A DNA stretch of 20,399 nucleotides from a virus. Positions 11,495-20,060 of the stretch are shown in pieces. Every line of letters starts with the position of its first letter. The stretch's first letter is position 1. Below the pieces are notes generated by a model, which worked only from the letters and a program-made list of their open reading frames with translations, searched no databases and was not told the DNA's origin. The position numbers were made by a program, and so were the translations under genes. The stretch lies in the IMG/VR virus record IMGVR_UViG_3300032325_000051, positions 1 through 20,399 of that record, one strand, 5' to 3'.

Positions 11495-13459
11495 TTATTC
11501 TACTACTGATACTGCACGTGTGTTGTTGACGTTGTTGATTGTTCGGGTAATATCTCCTTGCAACACATATACTCTTCTATCCGCAGTTACAAACTCGTTA
11601 CCCACGTTTAAATTAGATGAACGCAAAGTTGATGGAACGGATACAGAACCTGATGAAATTGAACCAACAGATCCACCCGATTTATTTACATTCCCACTTT
11701 TAACAATATCAATCGCTCTTTTAGCATTTGTTGCAATTACCGTTGCGAGTGTTAAATATTTTGCAATACCTGCTAATCCACCCGTAGCGACGTTATCAGG
11801 AGTAGGACTATTTGAGTTAGCCAATGCCCCACTTAATGCCCTCGCAGTATCTGCCCCAATTTGTGCTAATGCAATGCCTTTACCTATTTTTGTTTGATTA
11901 CCTATTAAATTGACTAACGCTGTTGCTAATTCTTGTGAAGCGTTATATACGTCTTCTTCTGATTGTTTTCTAATATCATTTAAACGCTTTGTTTCTTCTA
12001 CGGTTTTCTTTTTAGCGTCTAACTTTTTATTCTCAATGTCAATTTCAGTTTGAGTAGTAGTTTGCCCATAGTCCTTTTGAGCAGTAATAATTTTATTTAA
12101 ATGCTCATTCTCTAACGCTTCGTTTTGTTCATCATATTGTTTTTGAGTTATTTGAGCATTGTTTAACTGTTGTAATAATAATAATTGACGCTGTTTGTAA
12201 AATTCATCTAATCGCGCTAATGTGTCATCATATTCGCTTTTAGTAGCAGATTGAAAATCCTTTTCTATTTGTAATAAATGTTCTTTATGCGCTTTCTCTT
12301 TTTCAAGTTCTTCTTCACGTTTCTTTTTTGAATCTTCTGCTTCTTTTTTGTCCTTTTCTTTTTTAGCATCGTAAGCGTCTTGATCTATTTTCTTAATCGC
12401 TAATTGGTGACCTGCTAAATTATTTTTCAAGTTCAATAATTGCTTTTCAGTCGCTTGTATTGTTTCATTCCCTTTTTTTTCTACTTCTTCGGGATCAAAA
12501 ATAAAATTAGCAATCCCACTCACATAACTCTCTGCTAAATCACTTGTTTGACCGACTGCTCTTCGTACTAAATCAATACTTTTAAGAATTGCGTAAATAG
12601 GTGCTTGTACAAATCGTAATATACCCGTTAATATTTCCTTATTACGCTTAGCCGTTTCAATTTGACTTTCTGTGATTTGTTTCTGTGTAAGCAACTGTGC
12701 TTCAAGTCCTGTAATTGCGCTTTTAGTTTGGGCAACTTTTAATTGTAAAATCTCACGTTCTGTTTTACCTTGTAAACGCAAAATGTTTTCTTGACCGCTA
12801 ATGCTATCGAGTTGCTCTTGTGCCTTTTTACTTGTTTCGGTTTGCAAGTCTAATAAGTCGCTTTGCTCTTTGCTAACTCCTATTAAAGATGCTTTAATTT
12901 GATCCCAATAGGCAACCAAACTACCAACGGCAACAACAAGCACTCCTATACCTGTTGAAGCAATCGCAGTTCGTGCAACAGTCCCAAAAGATTTAAACGC
13001 TGAAATCAATGGTCCAGTTACACCACTTGCAAGGTTTTTAATAGCAGGTGCAAATTCTTTCAAGTCTTTTAAACCTTGTGAGAATATCATTGCACCTTGA
13101 ACCTTTACTAATATTTTGTTAAGATCTTCGCTTTCACTTCCGAACAACGCCATCGCACCCGTTGCAACCTCAAAACCTGCCGTTACGCCTTGAACGGCTC
13201 TAAACAAAGTCTCTTGACCGCCTCTATGTGCGTCAATGGCTTGATCTAATTGCTCTAACTGTTGTTTATAACGTCCTGCCGTCTTGATTGCTTCTTTTGT
13301 ACGTTCATCGTTAATACCATACTGCAACGCAAGTTCTTCGGCTTGTCGTTGGGTTTTGGCAAACGCATCCCCTAAATCCTCATAAGCAAGTGACGCTTGT
13401 TTTACACTCTGTGTTCCATCGACATTTACGTCAATATTTACCGCTGTATTTATACTCAT
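11495..13459 (-). CDS. Tape measure protein
   Basis: 654 aa. It starts with NTAVNIDVNVDGTQSVKQAS and a helix-rich region, has one hydrophobic segment at about 164-184 (VARTAIASTGIGVLVVAVGS), then long helices and a Lys/Glu-rich coiled coil at about 365-455 (KKKREEELEKEKAHKEHL). A Gly/Ser-rich stretch (NKSGGSVGSISSGSVSVPST) leads to a C-terminal VYVLQGDITRTINNVNNTR. This is the standard plan of tail length determinants: helical rod, membrane segment for DNA ejection, flexible end. By the usual ~1.5 A per residue rule the tail would be near 100 nm. It starts one base after the 886-aa gene, so translation is coupled. Confidence 0.85.
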   Translation of the reverse strand: MSINTAVNIDVNVDGTQSVKQASLAYEDLGDAFAKTQRQAEELALQYGINDERTKEAIKTAGRYKQQLEQLDQAIDAHRGGQETLFRAVQGVTAGFEVATGAMALFGSESEDLNKILVKVQGAMIFSQGLKDLKEFAPAIKNLASGVTGPLISAFKSFGTVARTAIASTGIGVLVVAVGSLVAYWDQIKASLIGVSKEQSDLLDLQTETSKKAQEQLDSISGQENILRLQGKTEREILQLKVAQTKSAITGLEAQLLTQKQITESQIETAKRNKEILTGILRFVQAPIYAILKSIDLVRRAVGQTSDLAESYVSGIANFIFDPEEVEKKGNETIQATEKQLLNLKNNLAGHQLAIKKIDQDAYDAKKEKDKKEAEDSKKKREEELEKEKAHKEHLLQIEKDFQSATKSEYDDTLARLDEFYKQRQLLLLQQLNNAQITQKQYDEQNEALENEHLNKIITAQKDYGQTTTQTEIDIENKKLDAKKKTVEETKRLNDIRKQSEEDVYNASQELATALVNLIGNQTKIGKGIALAQIGADTARALSGALANSNSPTPDNVATGGLAGIAKYLTLATVIATNAKRAIDIVKSGNVNKSGGSVGSISSGSVSVPSTLRSSNLNVGNEFVTADRRVYVLQGDITRTINNVNNTRAVSVVE

Positions 13460-13460
13460 T

Positions 13461-16121
13461 TTAGTGTCCTTCTGAAATTATATGATAGTTAGTTCCGTCG
13501 CTTACAAGTTGATCCCACGAATGGTTATTCGTTTGATTATGCGTTGCGCTTCCGTCAATTAATCCGCCCTCTGTTTCGATTGTTACTCTGTGTCCTGAAT
13601 TAACCTTTTTAATCACAAACATTTTACCTTTGTTGGTAGTTGCATTTGGTAGTGTAATTGTTATATTGCCACCGCTTGTATTGCAAACAATCATCCAATC
13701 TTCTTTCGTTGCCGTGTAGTTAGCAGTTTTACTTACAATGTTTCCACTTGCTAACCAGTTCGGGTACATCAAATAACCACCAACGTGAAATCCCTCTACT
13801 TTTGGCGTGTAATCTGTGCTACCTATTACCGTTGTGTTGCTGAAATTATCGGGAATAAACACACGCTCACTACCTAATACTGTATTATGTGTTCCGTTAA
13901 TGTTGTTTAAATCCCCTACTACAATATTATCTCCCGTACCTCCTAAATTATTTCCTATATAAACGCCTCTATTATCACTTGAAAGGTTGTTGGTTTTGCG
14001 TCCGCTTGGATTTACTCCATTGTATGTATCTGCCCAATTTGTGCCTACTGATTTAACCACGCTTAACGATGGTTCATAATACTTCGATAGTGCAAATTCG
14101 CATTCATACAACCCATCTACATCGGGATTGTAATTAGAAATACTTTGTAGTTTCCAATAGTTATTAGCAAAGAAATACTGATTGCTGAATTTAAGCGTCA
14201 ACCAGTCTTTTTTAGTGATACTAAAATATCCCCGAAACAATTTAGCGTCCTTATCTGCAATCTCGCTAATCATTTTGTAGTAGTATTGATTAACTAAATT
14301 TTGATTGCTATACTCTAAATTCAGTTCAACATCAATAGACAAAGGCGCACCAAAATTTAAATCAAACTGCATATTTGAAACGCTATCTATATGCAATGTC
14401 AAAGGGTACTTGGTAATAGGATTTACGCTCGTTGTCGTTGTTTCGTACACTTTGTATGCGCTTGTAGTTGCTACACCACCGAAATACAACACTCTTAATT
14501 CGCCTGTGCTATCTTTGCTTTCAATTACGCTATAAATCTTGTCTTGTAACTGTCTTATAGGCGTTGGAACAAAACTAACTTCTATCTTTTTTTCGCTCTT
14601 TACAAAGTCATTGTCAATTCGCACAATTCTATCGCCATACGTTCTGTTGTACGTTTCTTTGTACTCACTATTAGTCGTGTCTTTGCCGTCTTTAAACGTA
14701 AATACATACGGGTTAGATTGCAAATCTCCCATTGGTATAATCGTTTGCGGTTGGTCGTAATCGAGTTTCTCACTCCAATCTAATCCTACACCGTTGTAAA
14801 ATTCATCACGTGGAACAAATCGTAACTCTTTACTTCCGTTGTCTTCAACATACAAATTGAACATTTTAACGAAGTTGCTCAATAGTTCGCTTTGAGTGTA
14901 TTCGCTACCTGAAAAGAACGCTTCAAAGTTGATGACGTTGTTGTAAAAGTATTGATTTGCAGATACCTTATTAAATATGTAAGTGTCGCCCGTAATGTTT
15001 AACGTATCTACTGGGATATTATTAGTTGACGAATCCAAAAACTTCATTTCAACTTCATCTCCACTAATTAAATTAACAGATACGCCCTCCGTATTTTCAA
15101 AAGTAAAAACGTTACTTAATGCCGTTGTTTGAAAGTTAATCAACCCAACTTGTACACCATTTATAAAAACTCCAAAATTAGCAAATCCGAAATCCCCATC
15201 GGTTGCAGTATAGTTAAACGAACCATTTAACGCCACGAAAAACATAAAATTTCCCGATGTTGGTGCGGTGTATTTGTAGGTAGTATTATTGAAGTTGCCT
15301 CCATTGTCAAAGTTACCCCCCGTACTATCGTTTGACGTGGGTATAATATTACCAGCGTTTAGAGTAGTTGAACCGCTGACTTGTGCTTGAAATAACCTTG
15401 TGTTTTGAGTTGTTTCGTCTGCTTGGAATCCTAAATTAGTGTATGGAATTATAAGCCGTTTGAACCTATCCGAATTGAAAAATGAATCACTTGTATAGGT
15501 ATAACCTACATTGCTGAATATCTTATCTACAATGGTTTTAGCGTAAAGGCAAGGAATATGGTCATCAACACGCCAAAATCTAATATTTGAATTTTGCGTT
15601 GCTCGTTTCGGTGCTATCTGTGAGTAAACATAACCTTTGCCGTATTCAAATGGTGTAGTAGTGCTGTTTACAATAATTGAAGTGTCCCACGAATTAATAA
15701 CATTATCACGGTTTAAAGTGTGGTTGTATTCACTGAAATCGAGATCCGATAACTTTAAATTCTTAATGTCATTGAACAAATCAGATAACTGCCCGTGAAT
15801 GGTTATGTTATAACTCATCTGCTCATCGTTTGCGACAATATCCGTTAACCTAATAAACCCTTGCAAGTGAACCGCACCATCGACCAAAAGTAAGCAACTC
15901 GCTTTCTTATTTGGGTTATACTGAAATTGCGTGATACTTTTGTTTACATCAAATATATGATTGAATAGTTTGTTGTTATTTGGAGTACCTGGAATAGTTA
16001 TGGTTTTACTCCATTCGCTTTGACGTTGTTGTGGCTCACGTATGTCTGCAATGTTTTTGGTTATTTGCAGGTCGATTTCATCAAACTCTAACGCTTGGTT
16101 GTTTACTATTATCTCAATCAT
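13461..16121 (-). CDS. Large tail/baseplate protein with fibre-like C-terminus
   Basis: 886 aa. The N-terminus (MIEIIVNNQALEFDEIDLQI, then QRQSEWSKTITIPGTPNNNK and LFNHIFDVN) matches a conserved tail protein of Bacteroidota phages. The centre (300-690) is beta-rich with tail-hub-like features. From about 723, NLGGTGDNIVVGDLNNINGT and HNTVLGSERVF resemble YadA-head-like short repeats. The last ~90 residues (NITITLPNATTNKGKMFVIK, then SWDQLVSDGTNYHII) form a beta-domain common at fibre tips. It is probably the adhesion-carrying tail tip protein. The start overlaps the 546-aa gene by four bases (ATGA). Confidence 0.7.
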   Translation of the reverse strand: MIEIIVNNQALEFDEIDLQITKNIADIREPQQRQSEWSKTITIPGTPNNNKLFNHIFDVNKSITQFQYNPNKKASCLLLVDGAVHLQGFIRLTDIVANDEQMSYNITIHGQLSDLFNDIKNLKLSDLDFSEYNHTLNRDNVINSWDTSIIVNSTTTPFEYGKGYVYSQIAPKRATQNSNIRFWRVDDHIPCLYAKTIVDKIFSNVGYTYTSDSFFNSDRFKRLIIPYTNLGFQADETTQNTRLFQAQVSGSTTLNAGNIIPTSNDSTGGNFDNGGNFNNTTYKYTAPTSGNFMFFVALNGSFNYTATDGDFGFANFGVFINGVQVGLINFQTTALSNVFTFENTEGVSVNLISGDEVEMKFLDSSTNNIPVDTLNITGDTYIFNKVSANQYFYNNVINFEAFFSGSEYTQSELLSNFVKMFNLYVEDNGSKELRFVPRDEFYNGVGLDWSEKLDYDQPQTIIPMGDLQSNPYVFTFKDGKDTTNSEYKETYNRTYGDRIVRIDNDFVKSEKKIEVSFVPTPIRQLQDKIYSVIESKDSTGELRVLYFGGVATTSAYKVYETTTTSVNPITKYPLTLHIDSVSNMQFDLNFGAPLSIDVELNLEYSNQNLVNQYYYKMISEIADKDAKLFRGYFSITKKDWLTLKFSNQYFFANNYWKLQSISNYNPDVDGLYECEFALSKYYEPSLSVVKSVGTNWADTYNGVNPSGRKTNNLSSDNRGVYIGNNLGGTGDNIVVGDLNNINGTHNTVLGSERVFIPDNFSNTTVIGSTDYTPKVEGFHVGGYLMYPNWLASGNIVSKTANYTATKEDWMIVCNTSGGNITITLPNATTNKGKMFVIKKVNSGHRVTIETEGGLIDGSATHNQTNNHSWDQLVSDGTNYHIISEGH

Positions 16122-17758
16122 CTTCTTGTATCGTAATAACTCACTTCAACTTCTAATGTCAAGTTAAACACTTTGTCTTTCACGTGTTGCTTTTCTTCAT
16201 ATGTATTTGTCACGATAGTAACGCCTTTTATTTGCCCGTCATACATCCATACTTTAGGAGAACTAACTAATTCCTGTAACCATTCCGCTTCTTCTTCTGT
16301 TATGAAATTTGAGTTTAAGACTAATCGCTCACGTGTTTCGTTTAGGTAGTTGGAAAGCGTATGCCCTTGTTTAGAGTAGTTGTACGTGTTTACGTTTAAA
16401 CTATACGGGTTTTTGCGGTACGTTTTACGCTCAACATTATGCGTCTTCGTGTGAATCATATCAAATCGGAACGATTCAACAGCACCTAAACGATTAACGA
16501 AGAACAAATCTATACTTGGATATTTACTGCATCTGTCATCTATATCAATGGTGTAAGGTGTGCCTACTAATGCACCGCCCGTTTGAATAGGTGTTACAAT
16601 GTACCCATCAATTCCCAAAGGAATACCATCTGGAATATTGCTACCTATTGGAAAACGGCATATAGTGCCACTCTTTGCGCTTATTAGTTTTGTTGGTACA
16701 TAGTTATTTAGCGTTGCTCCTATCGTGAATTGAGGTCTTGAAACTAATGCTGTTGCCGTTGCATTTTCCGTACTTGTACCAACTCCGAAGCGAGGGAATC
16801 CAATACCTGCCGTTGCACCTACTCCAAGAACTAACGCTAATCTTCCCGTTTGCGCTTGACTATTTTCATTAACCAAAATCCCATTGCGATAATATGTAAA
16901 GGTGCATCCGATCGGAACAGCCGCAATCGTTAGAATATCATTGTAATTAATTGTACCGCTTACTTGCTCTAAATCAATGCTAAAAACATACGATGTATTA
17001 GCTGTTAATGTAATTGAGTTTGCTACTTGTAAAATCTGCTTTCCACTTGTTACCGTGTTAATATATGCCGTTGAATAACTATCTATTGTCGATGCGGTTG
17101 GTGTGCTTGTTCCTGTTCCAATAACACTCCAAAAAGTTGGCGAAACACCCTCTAATACACTATTGTAGAAAAGATTTCTAACAGAATCACTCCAATTAAC
17201 GCTAAGGTAGCCAATACTACTGCCGTGTAAAGCGTAAAGCCATTCTTTTTGATCAATGTGTATTCTCTTGTTAAAGTTATTAGTTAGGAAATTCGCAGTT
17301 GAACCCGAAGCCATTAAGTAGTCTGCTTGGTCATAATCCAACCATTCAAAAGGATCTAAAACCGCATTAAAAACGCTTCTACTTGAAATCGTAGTATCTC
17401 CACTAACGGGAACTATTGGCGAAGTAGTGCCTGTGCTATACTCGTAACCAAATGCAACTTGATAACCGAATCTTTGTGTTTGACAGTCCTTACTTTCAGT
17501 ATCGTTAAAATCCCAATCCGTTATAACATAGTCGCAAAGTATCTGACTAATATTAAACACCGCCTTGTTAGTTGTGCCGTAGTAAATAGGTGCTTTTAAT
17601 CGTGCGAGTAAATTTCCGCTTCCGTCTTTTACGTCTGCAAGTATCTTTACATTGTTCTGACTTGTTACGCCCGTCGGTGCAGTAACTACAAATATGTTAT
17701 CGTTTTGGCTTGGTTTGTAAGTCGAACTAACCTGCTCAACTACTGTCAATATCCCCAT
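16118..17758 (-). CDS. Distal-tail/baseplate-like protein with inserted binding-type domain
   Basis: 546 aa. The ends (MGILTVVEQVSSTYKPSQND at the start, then CSKYPSIDLFFVNRLGAVES and a beta-rich end LTLEVEVSYYDTRR) look like one tail protein. The middle (about 195-355: NLFYNSVLEGVSPTFWSVIG, ANTSYVFSIDLEQVSG, TFTYYRNGILVNENS) looks like a carbohydrate-binding-module-type jelly roll spliced in. Lectin-like insertions are known in distal tail proteins of other siphophages. The exact assignment (distal tail versus other baseplate protein) is inference from the position before the tail tip gene. Confidence 0.6.
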   Translation of the reverse strand: MGILTVVEQVSSTYKPSQNDNIFVVTAPTGVTSQNNVKILADVKDGSGNLLARLKAPIYYGTTNKAVFNISQILCDYVITDWDFNDTESKDCQTQRFGYQVAFGYEYSTGTTSPIVPVSGDTTISSRSVFNAVLDPFEWLDYDQADYLMASGSTANFLTNNFNKRIHIDQKEWLYALHGSSIGYLSVNWSDSVRNLFYNSVLEGVSPTFWSVIGTGTSTPTASTIDSYSTAYINTVTSGKQILQVANSITLTANTSYVFSIDLEQVSGTINYNDILTIAAVPIGCTFTYYRNGILVNENSQAQTGRLALVLGVGATAGIGFPRFGVGTSTENATATALVSRPQFTIGATLNNYVPTKLISAKSGTICRFPIGSNIPDGIPLGIDGYIVTPIQTGGALVGTPYTIDIDDRCSKYPSIDLFFVNRLGAVESFRFDMIHTKTHNVERKTYRKNPYSLNVNTYNYSKQGHTLSNYLNETRERLVLNSNFITEEEAEWLQELVSSPKVWMYDGQIKGVTIVTNTYEEKQHVKDKVFNLTLEVEVSYYDTRR

Positions 17759-17776
17759 ACACTAAAATAGCGTTTC
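17757..17776 (-). promoter_or_regulatory. Partial fourth copy of the start-proximal element
   Basis: Before the ATG of the 546-aa gene the minus strand reads AAACGCTATTTTAGTGTATG. Aligned on the start codon with copy C, 15 of 20 positions agree, including CnCTATTT. The 5' half (CCAAAA) is not conserved, so this is a weak or decayed copy at best. Confidence 0.35.
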
Positions 17777-17788
17777 GGGTAAAGTGTC

Positions 17789-18067
17789 CTAAATCAACTC
17801 ATTCAATACCGCCATTACATAACTTTCAAAGGATGTTGCACTTTTTTCAAGTCGCTTCTGTTGTTCTCGTTTTATTGTAACGTGGTATGACAAAGTGTTC
17901 AAAAACTCCTTAATTGGCATATTAAGTATGATATCCCATTCAGCACGTCTACCTCCTGCGAGTTTATCAATCAATGCTAACCATCCGAAAGCATCGCCTT
18001 TGCCTCCGTCATCTTCTCCATCAAATAGATTCGGGTAGCATCCAATAATTTCGGATAAAGTGCCGAA
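17789..18067 (-). CDS. Tail assembly chaperone, -1 frame extension (gpT-like part of a gpGT-type fusion)
   Basis: This -1 frame has no ATG, GTG or TTG between its preceding stop (18112-18110) and a TTG at 17974, yet reads sensibly through: FGTLSEIIGCYPNLFDGE, then GDAFGWLALIDKLAGG, ILNMPIKEFLNTLSYH and a helical end to ELI. The GW...LAGG...W pattern is what I know from the second half of tail chaperones. Entering from the upstream gene at the T9 run gives 153 residues plus 92, a 245-aa fusion spanning 17789-18525. The 61-aa frame from TTG would lack the conserved start of this domain. Fusion chaperones load the tape measure during tail assembly (as in lambda gpGT). Confidence 0.75.
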   Translation of the reverse strand, partial: FGTLSEIIGCYPNLFDGEDDGGKGDAFGWLALIDKLAGGRRAEWDIILNMPIKEFLNTLSYHVTIKREQQKRLEKSATSFESYVMAVLNELI

Positions 18068-18525
18068 AAAAAAAGCGCATAGTTGTAAAAGGCAATTACA
18101 GGAAGTGTTTTAAATTCCTTTACTTTGTCTTCAAAGTCATCGTTTATTCTGCGCCCAAAAATATTAACTCGATATGATAAGCACCCAATAATTACGGGTA
18201 GCACCTCAATAGTATCTTTTTTCATTAACTCCTGCAATTCAATAAAGTGATGCGCTTTCATTTCCTTTGCTGTGCGCACTAACTTATATCGTTTGCCGTT
18301 GTGTTTGAATTTAAACTTTAATTTGCTTTTAGGTATCTCGTTTAGAAAACTGATATCTACCTTTCGTAATTCGTCAAGTGTCCATTCCTCAACTTCGCTA
18401 TATGGTATGCCTTTTAGTATTGATACTATGTGAGAGGTCTTTTCAATAGCGTTAAACGAATCATCTAATTCGCTTATCTCTTGTAGTTTTTCGATTGTTA
18501 TATTATTCCAATTCATATTATCCAA
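17977..18525 (-). CDS. Tail assembly chaperone, short form (gpG-like)
   Basis: 182 aa, mainly helical: NNITIEKLQEISELDD, TSHIVSILKGIPYSEVEEW, LVRTAKEMKAHHFIELQEL, DKVKEFKTLPVIAFYN. The size, helicity, lack of catalytic motifs and the overlapping second frame fit phage tail assembly chaperones. A nine-T run lies at codons 151-154 (CTT TTT TTT TCG), from which the -1 frame is open for 92 more codons. The zero-frame end (ALYPKLLDATRIYLMEKM and on) would be the short product. The start overlaps the terminase gene by eight bases. Unlike most phages, it is separated from the tape measure gene by two long tail genes. Confidence 0.75.
   Translation of the reverse strand: MDNMNWNNITIEKLQEISELDDSFNAIEKTSHIVSILKGIPYSEVEEWTLDELRKVDISFLNEIPKSKLKFKFKHNGKRYKLVRTAKEMKAHHFIELQELMKKDTIEVLPVIIGCLSYRVNIFGRRINDDFEDKVKEFKTLPVIAFYNYALFFSALYPKLLDATRIYLMEKMTEAKAMLSDG
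18066..18074 (-). promoter_or_regulatory. Slippery T9 run, putative -1 frameshift site
   Basis: Nine consecutive T on the coding strand are read CTT TTT TTT TCG in the zero frame. A -1 slip re-pairs TTT on TTT without mismatch, the ideal X-XXY-YYZ case, and continues with TTC into the chaperone extension. Polymerase slippage adding one U (net -1 frame) would have the same effect. The -1 frame becomes open only just upstream (stop at 18112-18110). Confidence 0.78.
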
Positions 18526-19705
18526 AATAAAATATTCCTTTACGATTATGTTGTTTGCAATCCCACGCCAACGCTAACGAACATACAGCGTCATCGTGCA
18601 ACCCTTGTGGTGCGGTGTACTTAACTCCTGTGCGTGTATATTCAAACTCAAAGTTCTTCATCTCATCTGCTATTATCCCATCGGGGAACGCAATCTCATT
18701 GTTTTGTACTGCCATTACTAAGCCCTCAATAAGTTGTTGTTTGCTTTGTGATGTGAATTTAAACCCTTGAACACGTGGGTGTGTTCGTTGTAACTGTTCA
18801 ACAATCGGATCTCCAACGCCCGTACTATCCAAGTAAGTAGGTGTGTTTCCAATTACCCTGCTAATTCTTTGCATAGTTTGCGCCCAATCCATTTGAAAGC
18901 GTTCAAAGTGGCAAACGTGTCCATTCTCGTTTAATCCTATTATAACCGTCCAGTCCGAATACTTTGCAAGGTCAATACCAAATGCAACGGGCGTACCCGA
19001 GAGGGTGTTGTTAATGCACTTGTCTATGTTATCGTACCCGAAAGGGTTTGAATTGTCTTCTGCTGGTTCTGCTAAATACAACTCTTTGAACACGTAGTCG
19101 GGTAAATCTCGTTTGGCTTGTTCTACTTCGTCAAGTTGTAATATCCCCTCTTTAACCGCATCGTATGCCGTTATTTTAAAATACTCTAAATTAGGTTCTC
19201 CTGACTTCGCCTTTTCCCCTAACTTGTAAAACCAATTCTTTTTCCCTTTTACGTTTCCGATTAGTTTACATTTACCTTGTGTTGCCGTTAAAGTTGAACG
19301 CAATGCAAACCACGCATCTTCTCTCGCTCTACTCGCCTCATCAAATACTGCTGAATAAACGTCATCACCATAAAGGTTATCGGGTTTTTCTGCTGACTTA
19401 AATTCTATCCGTGAACCCATTGGAGTAGTTAATACTAACTTTGATTCGTTGGAATGGAAAAAGTCCTTTGCAGTTACTTGCGCTTTCATACGCCTGAACG
19501 CTATTTCCGCTTGTTGGTAAACAGGAGCAACCCACCAAACGGCTTGGTTTTCTTTTAACTTCAATGCTTCTTCAAACAACCATATAATATGAGATGCCGT
19601 TTTGCCCGTCTTGGTAGATGCACTTGTTATCGTGTAACGTGCAGAACTGTCAAGAATGGCTTTTTGGTAACTCGTGAGATATGGTCGCTTGTAGTTAATT
19701 TGCAT
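18518..19705 (-). CDS. terL: Terminase large subunit
   Basis: 395 aa DNA-packaging motor with two domains. The N-terminal ATPase has a Walker A at 29-36 (ASTKTGKT), a Walker B at 118-123 (SAVFDE) and a coupling-type motif GNVKGK at 150-155. The C-terminal RNase H-like nuclease has acidic residues in FGIDLAKYSDW (D245), LDSTGVGDP (D293) and HDDAV (D371/D372). It translocates DNA into the procapsid and cuts it at headful or cos sites. It overlaps the 54-aa gene by 11 bases and the chaperone gene by eight. No small terminase is recognisable in the window; it may lie to the right of 20399 or be one of the two unassigned small genes. Confidence 0.93.
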   Translation of the reverse strand: MQINYKRPYLTSYQKAILDSSARYTITSASTKTGKTASHIIWLFEEALKLKENQAVWWVAPVYQQAEIAFRRMKAQVTAKDFFHSNESKLVLTTPMGSRIEFKSAEKPDNLYGDDVYSAVFDEASRAREDAWFALRSTLTATQGKCKLIGNVKGKKNWFYKLGEKAKSGEPNLEYFKITAYDAVKEGILQLDEVEQAKRDLPDYVFKELYLAEPAEDNSNPFGYDNIDKCINNTLSGTPVAFGIDLAKYSDWTVIIGLNENGHVCHFERFQMDWAQTMQRISRVIGNTPTYLDSTGVGDPIVEQLQRTHPRVQGFKFTSQSKQQLIEGLVMAVQNNEIAFPDGIIADEMKNFEFEYTRTGVKYTAPQGLHDDAVCSLALAWDCKQHNRKGIFYFG

Positions 19706-19859
19706 TGTCTATCGTTTCTTCGGCATTACGTTCTTTCCACGCGTTAACAACCGTATCAATGGCAATGCCTATTTGTTTTGGATCAGGCATTGGTATCTCA
19801 TCGCCACGCCTCCAATCGTTGTAGGTAATTAGCAATAGTATCGCTTCTTTTTCGGTCAT
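19695..19859 (-). CDS. Small conserved-type phage protein
   Basis: 54 aa: MTEKEAILLLITYNDWRRGD, EIPMPDPKQIGIAIDTVVNA, then WKERNAEETIDNAN. I recognise the pattern (YNxWRRGDEIPMPxPxxIGxAID) as a small protein of unknown function frequent in Bacteroidota phages. The start makes an ATGA overlap with the 67-aa gene and the end overlaps the terminase start by 11 bases. This coupling makes it a real gene despite its size. A DNA-related or packaging role is possible but unsupported. Confidence 0.8.
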   Translation of the reverse strand: MTEKEAILLLITYNDWRRGDEIPMPDPKQIGIAIDTVVNAWKERNAEETIDNAN

Positions 19860-20059
19860 AGGTTTTCAATTTCCTCTTTAAGTTCTAACAGCTCATTAAG
19901 TTTAGAGTAATATTCTATCCCAGTATTGGTTATTTCCGTAAGTAATGAAATCATTTCATCAACACAAATCAATGCACACTCTACTCCCTCTTCACGTTGT
20001 TGCAATCCAACTCTACTGAATTTTTCTACAAGTTCCTTTGCTTTTTCTTTCGGTGTCAT
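19856..20059 (-). CDS. Small conserved-type phage protein, helical
   Basis: 67 aa, predicted all-helical: MTPKEKAKELVEKFSRVG, CALICVDEMISLLTEI, then YYSKLNELLELKEEIENL. Proteins with MTPKEKAxELVxKF and CALIxVDEI are common hypothetical proteins in Bacteroidota phages. It lies one base after the glycosyltransferase stop and overlaps the 54-aa gene by four bases. No function is known to me; the position just before terL invites comparison with small terminases, but it is too short for a typical one. Confidence 0.8.
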   Translation of the reverse strand: MTPKEKAKELVEKFSRVGLQQREEGVECALICVDEMISLLTEITNTGIEYYSKLNELLELKEEIENL

Positions 20060-20060
20060 A

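Noticed and set aside
11475-11897. Plus-strand 140-codon open frame
   Set aside because: Antisense of the tape measure C-terminus and of element C; no independent support.
17789-17974. Independent 61-aa gene starting at TTG
   Set aside because: The same frame is open and coherent 31 codons further upstream, to the T9 slippery run, with no better start codon, so a frameshift extension of the chaperone explains it better.
17999-18005. Alternative frameshift site GGCAAAG near the end of the chaperone zero frame, resembling lambda GGGAAAG
   Set aside because: The P-site codon GCA cannot re-pair on GGC, and the T9 run upstream is a perfect slippery site at the point where the -1 frame opens.
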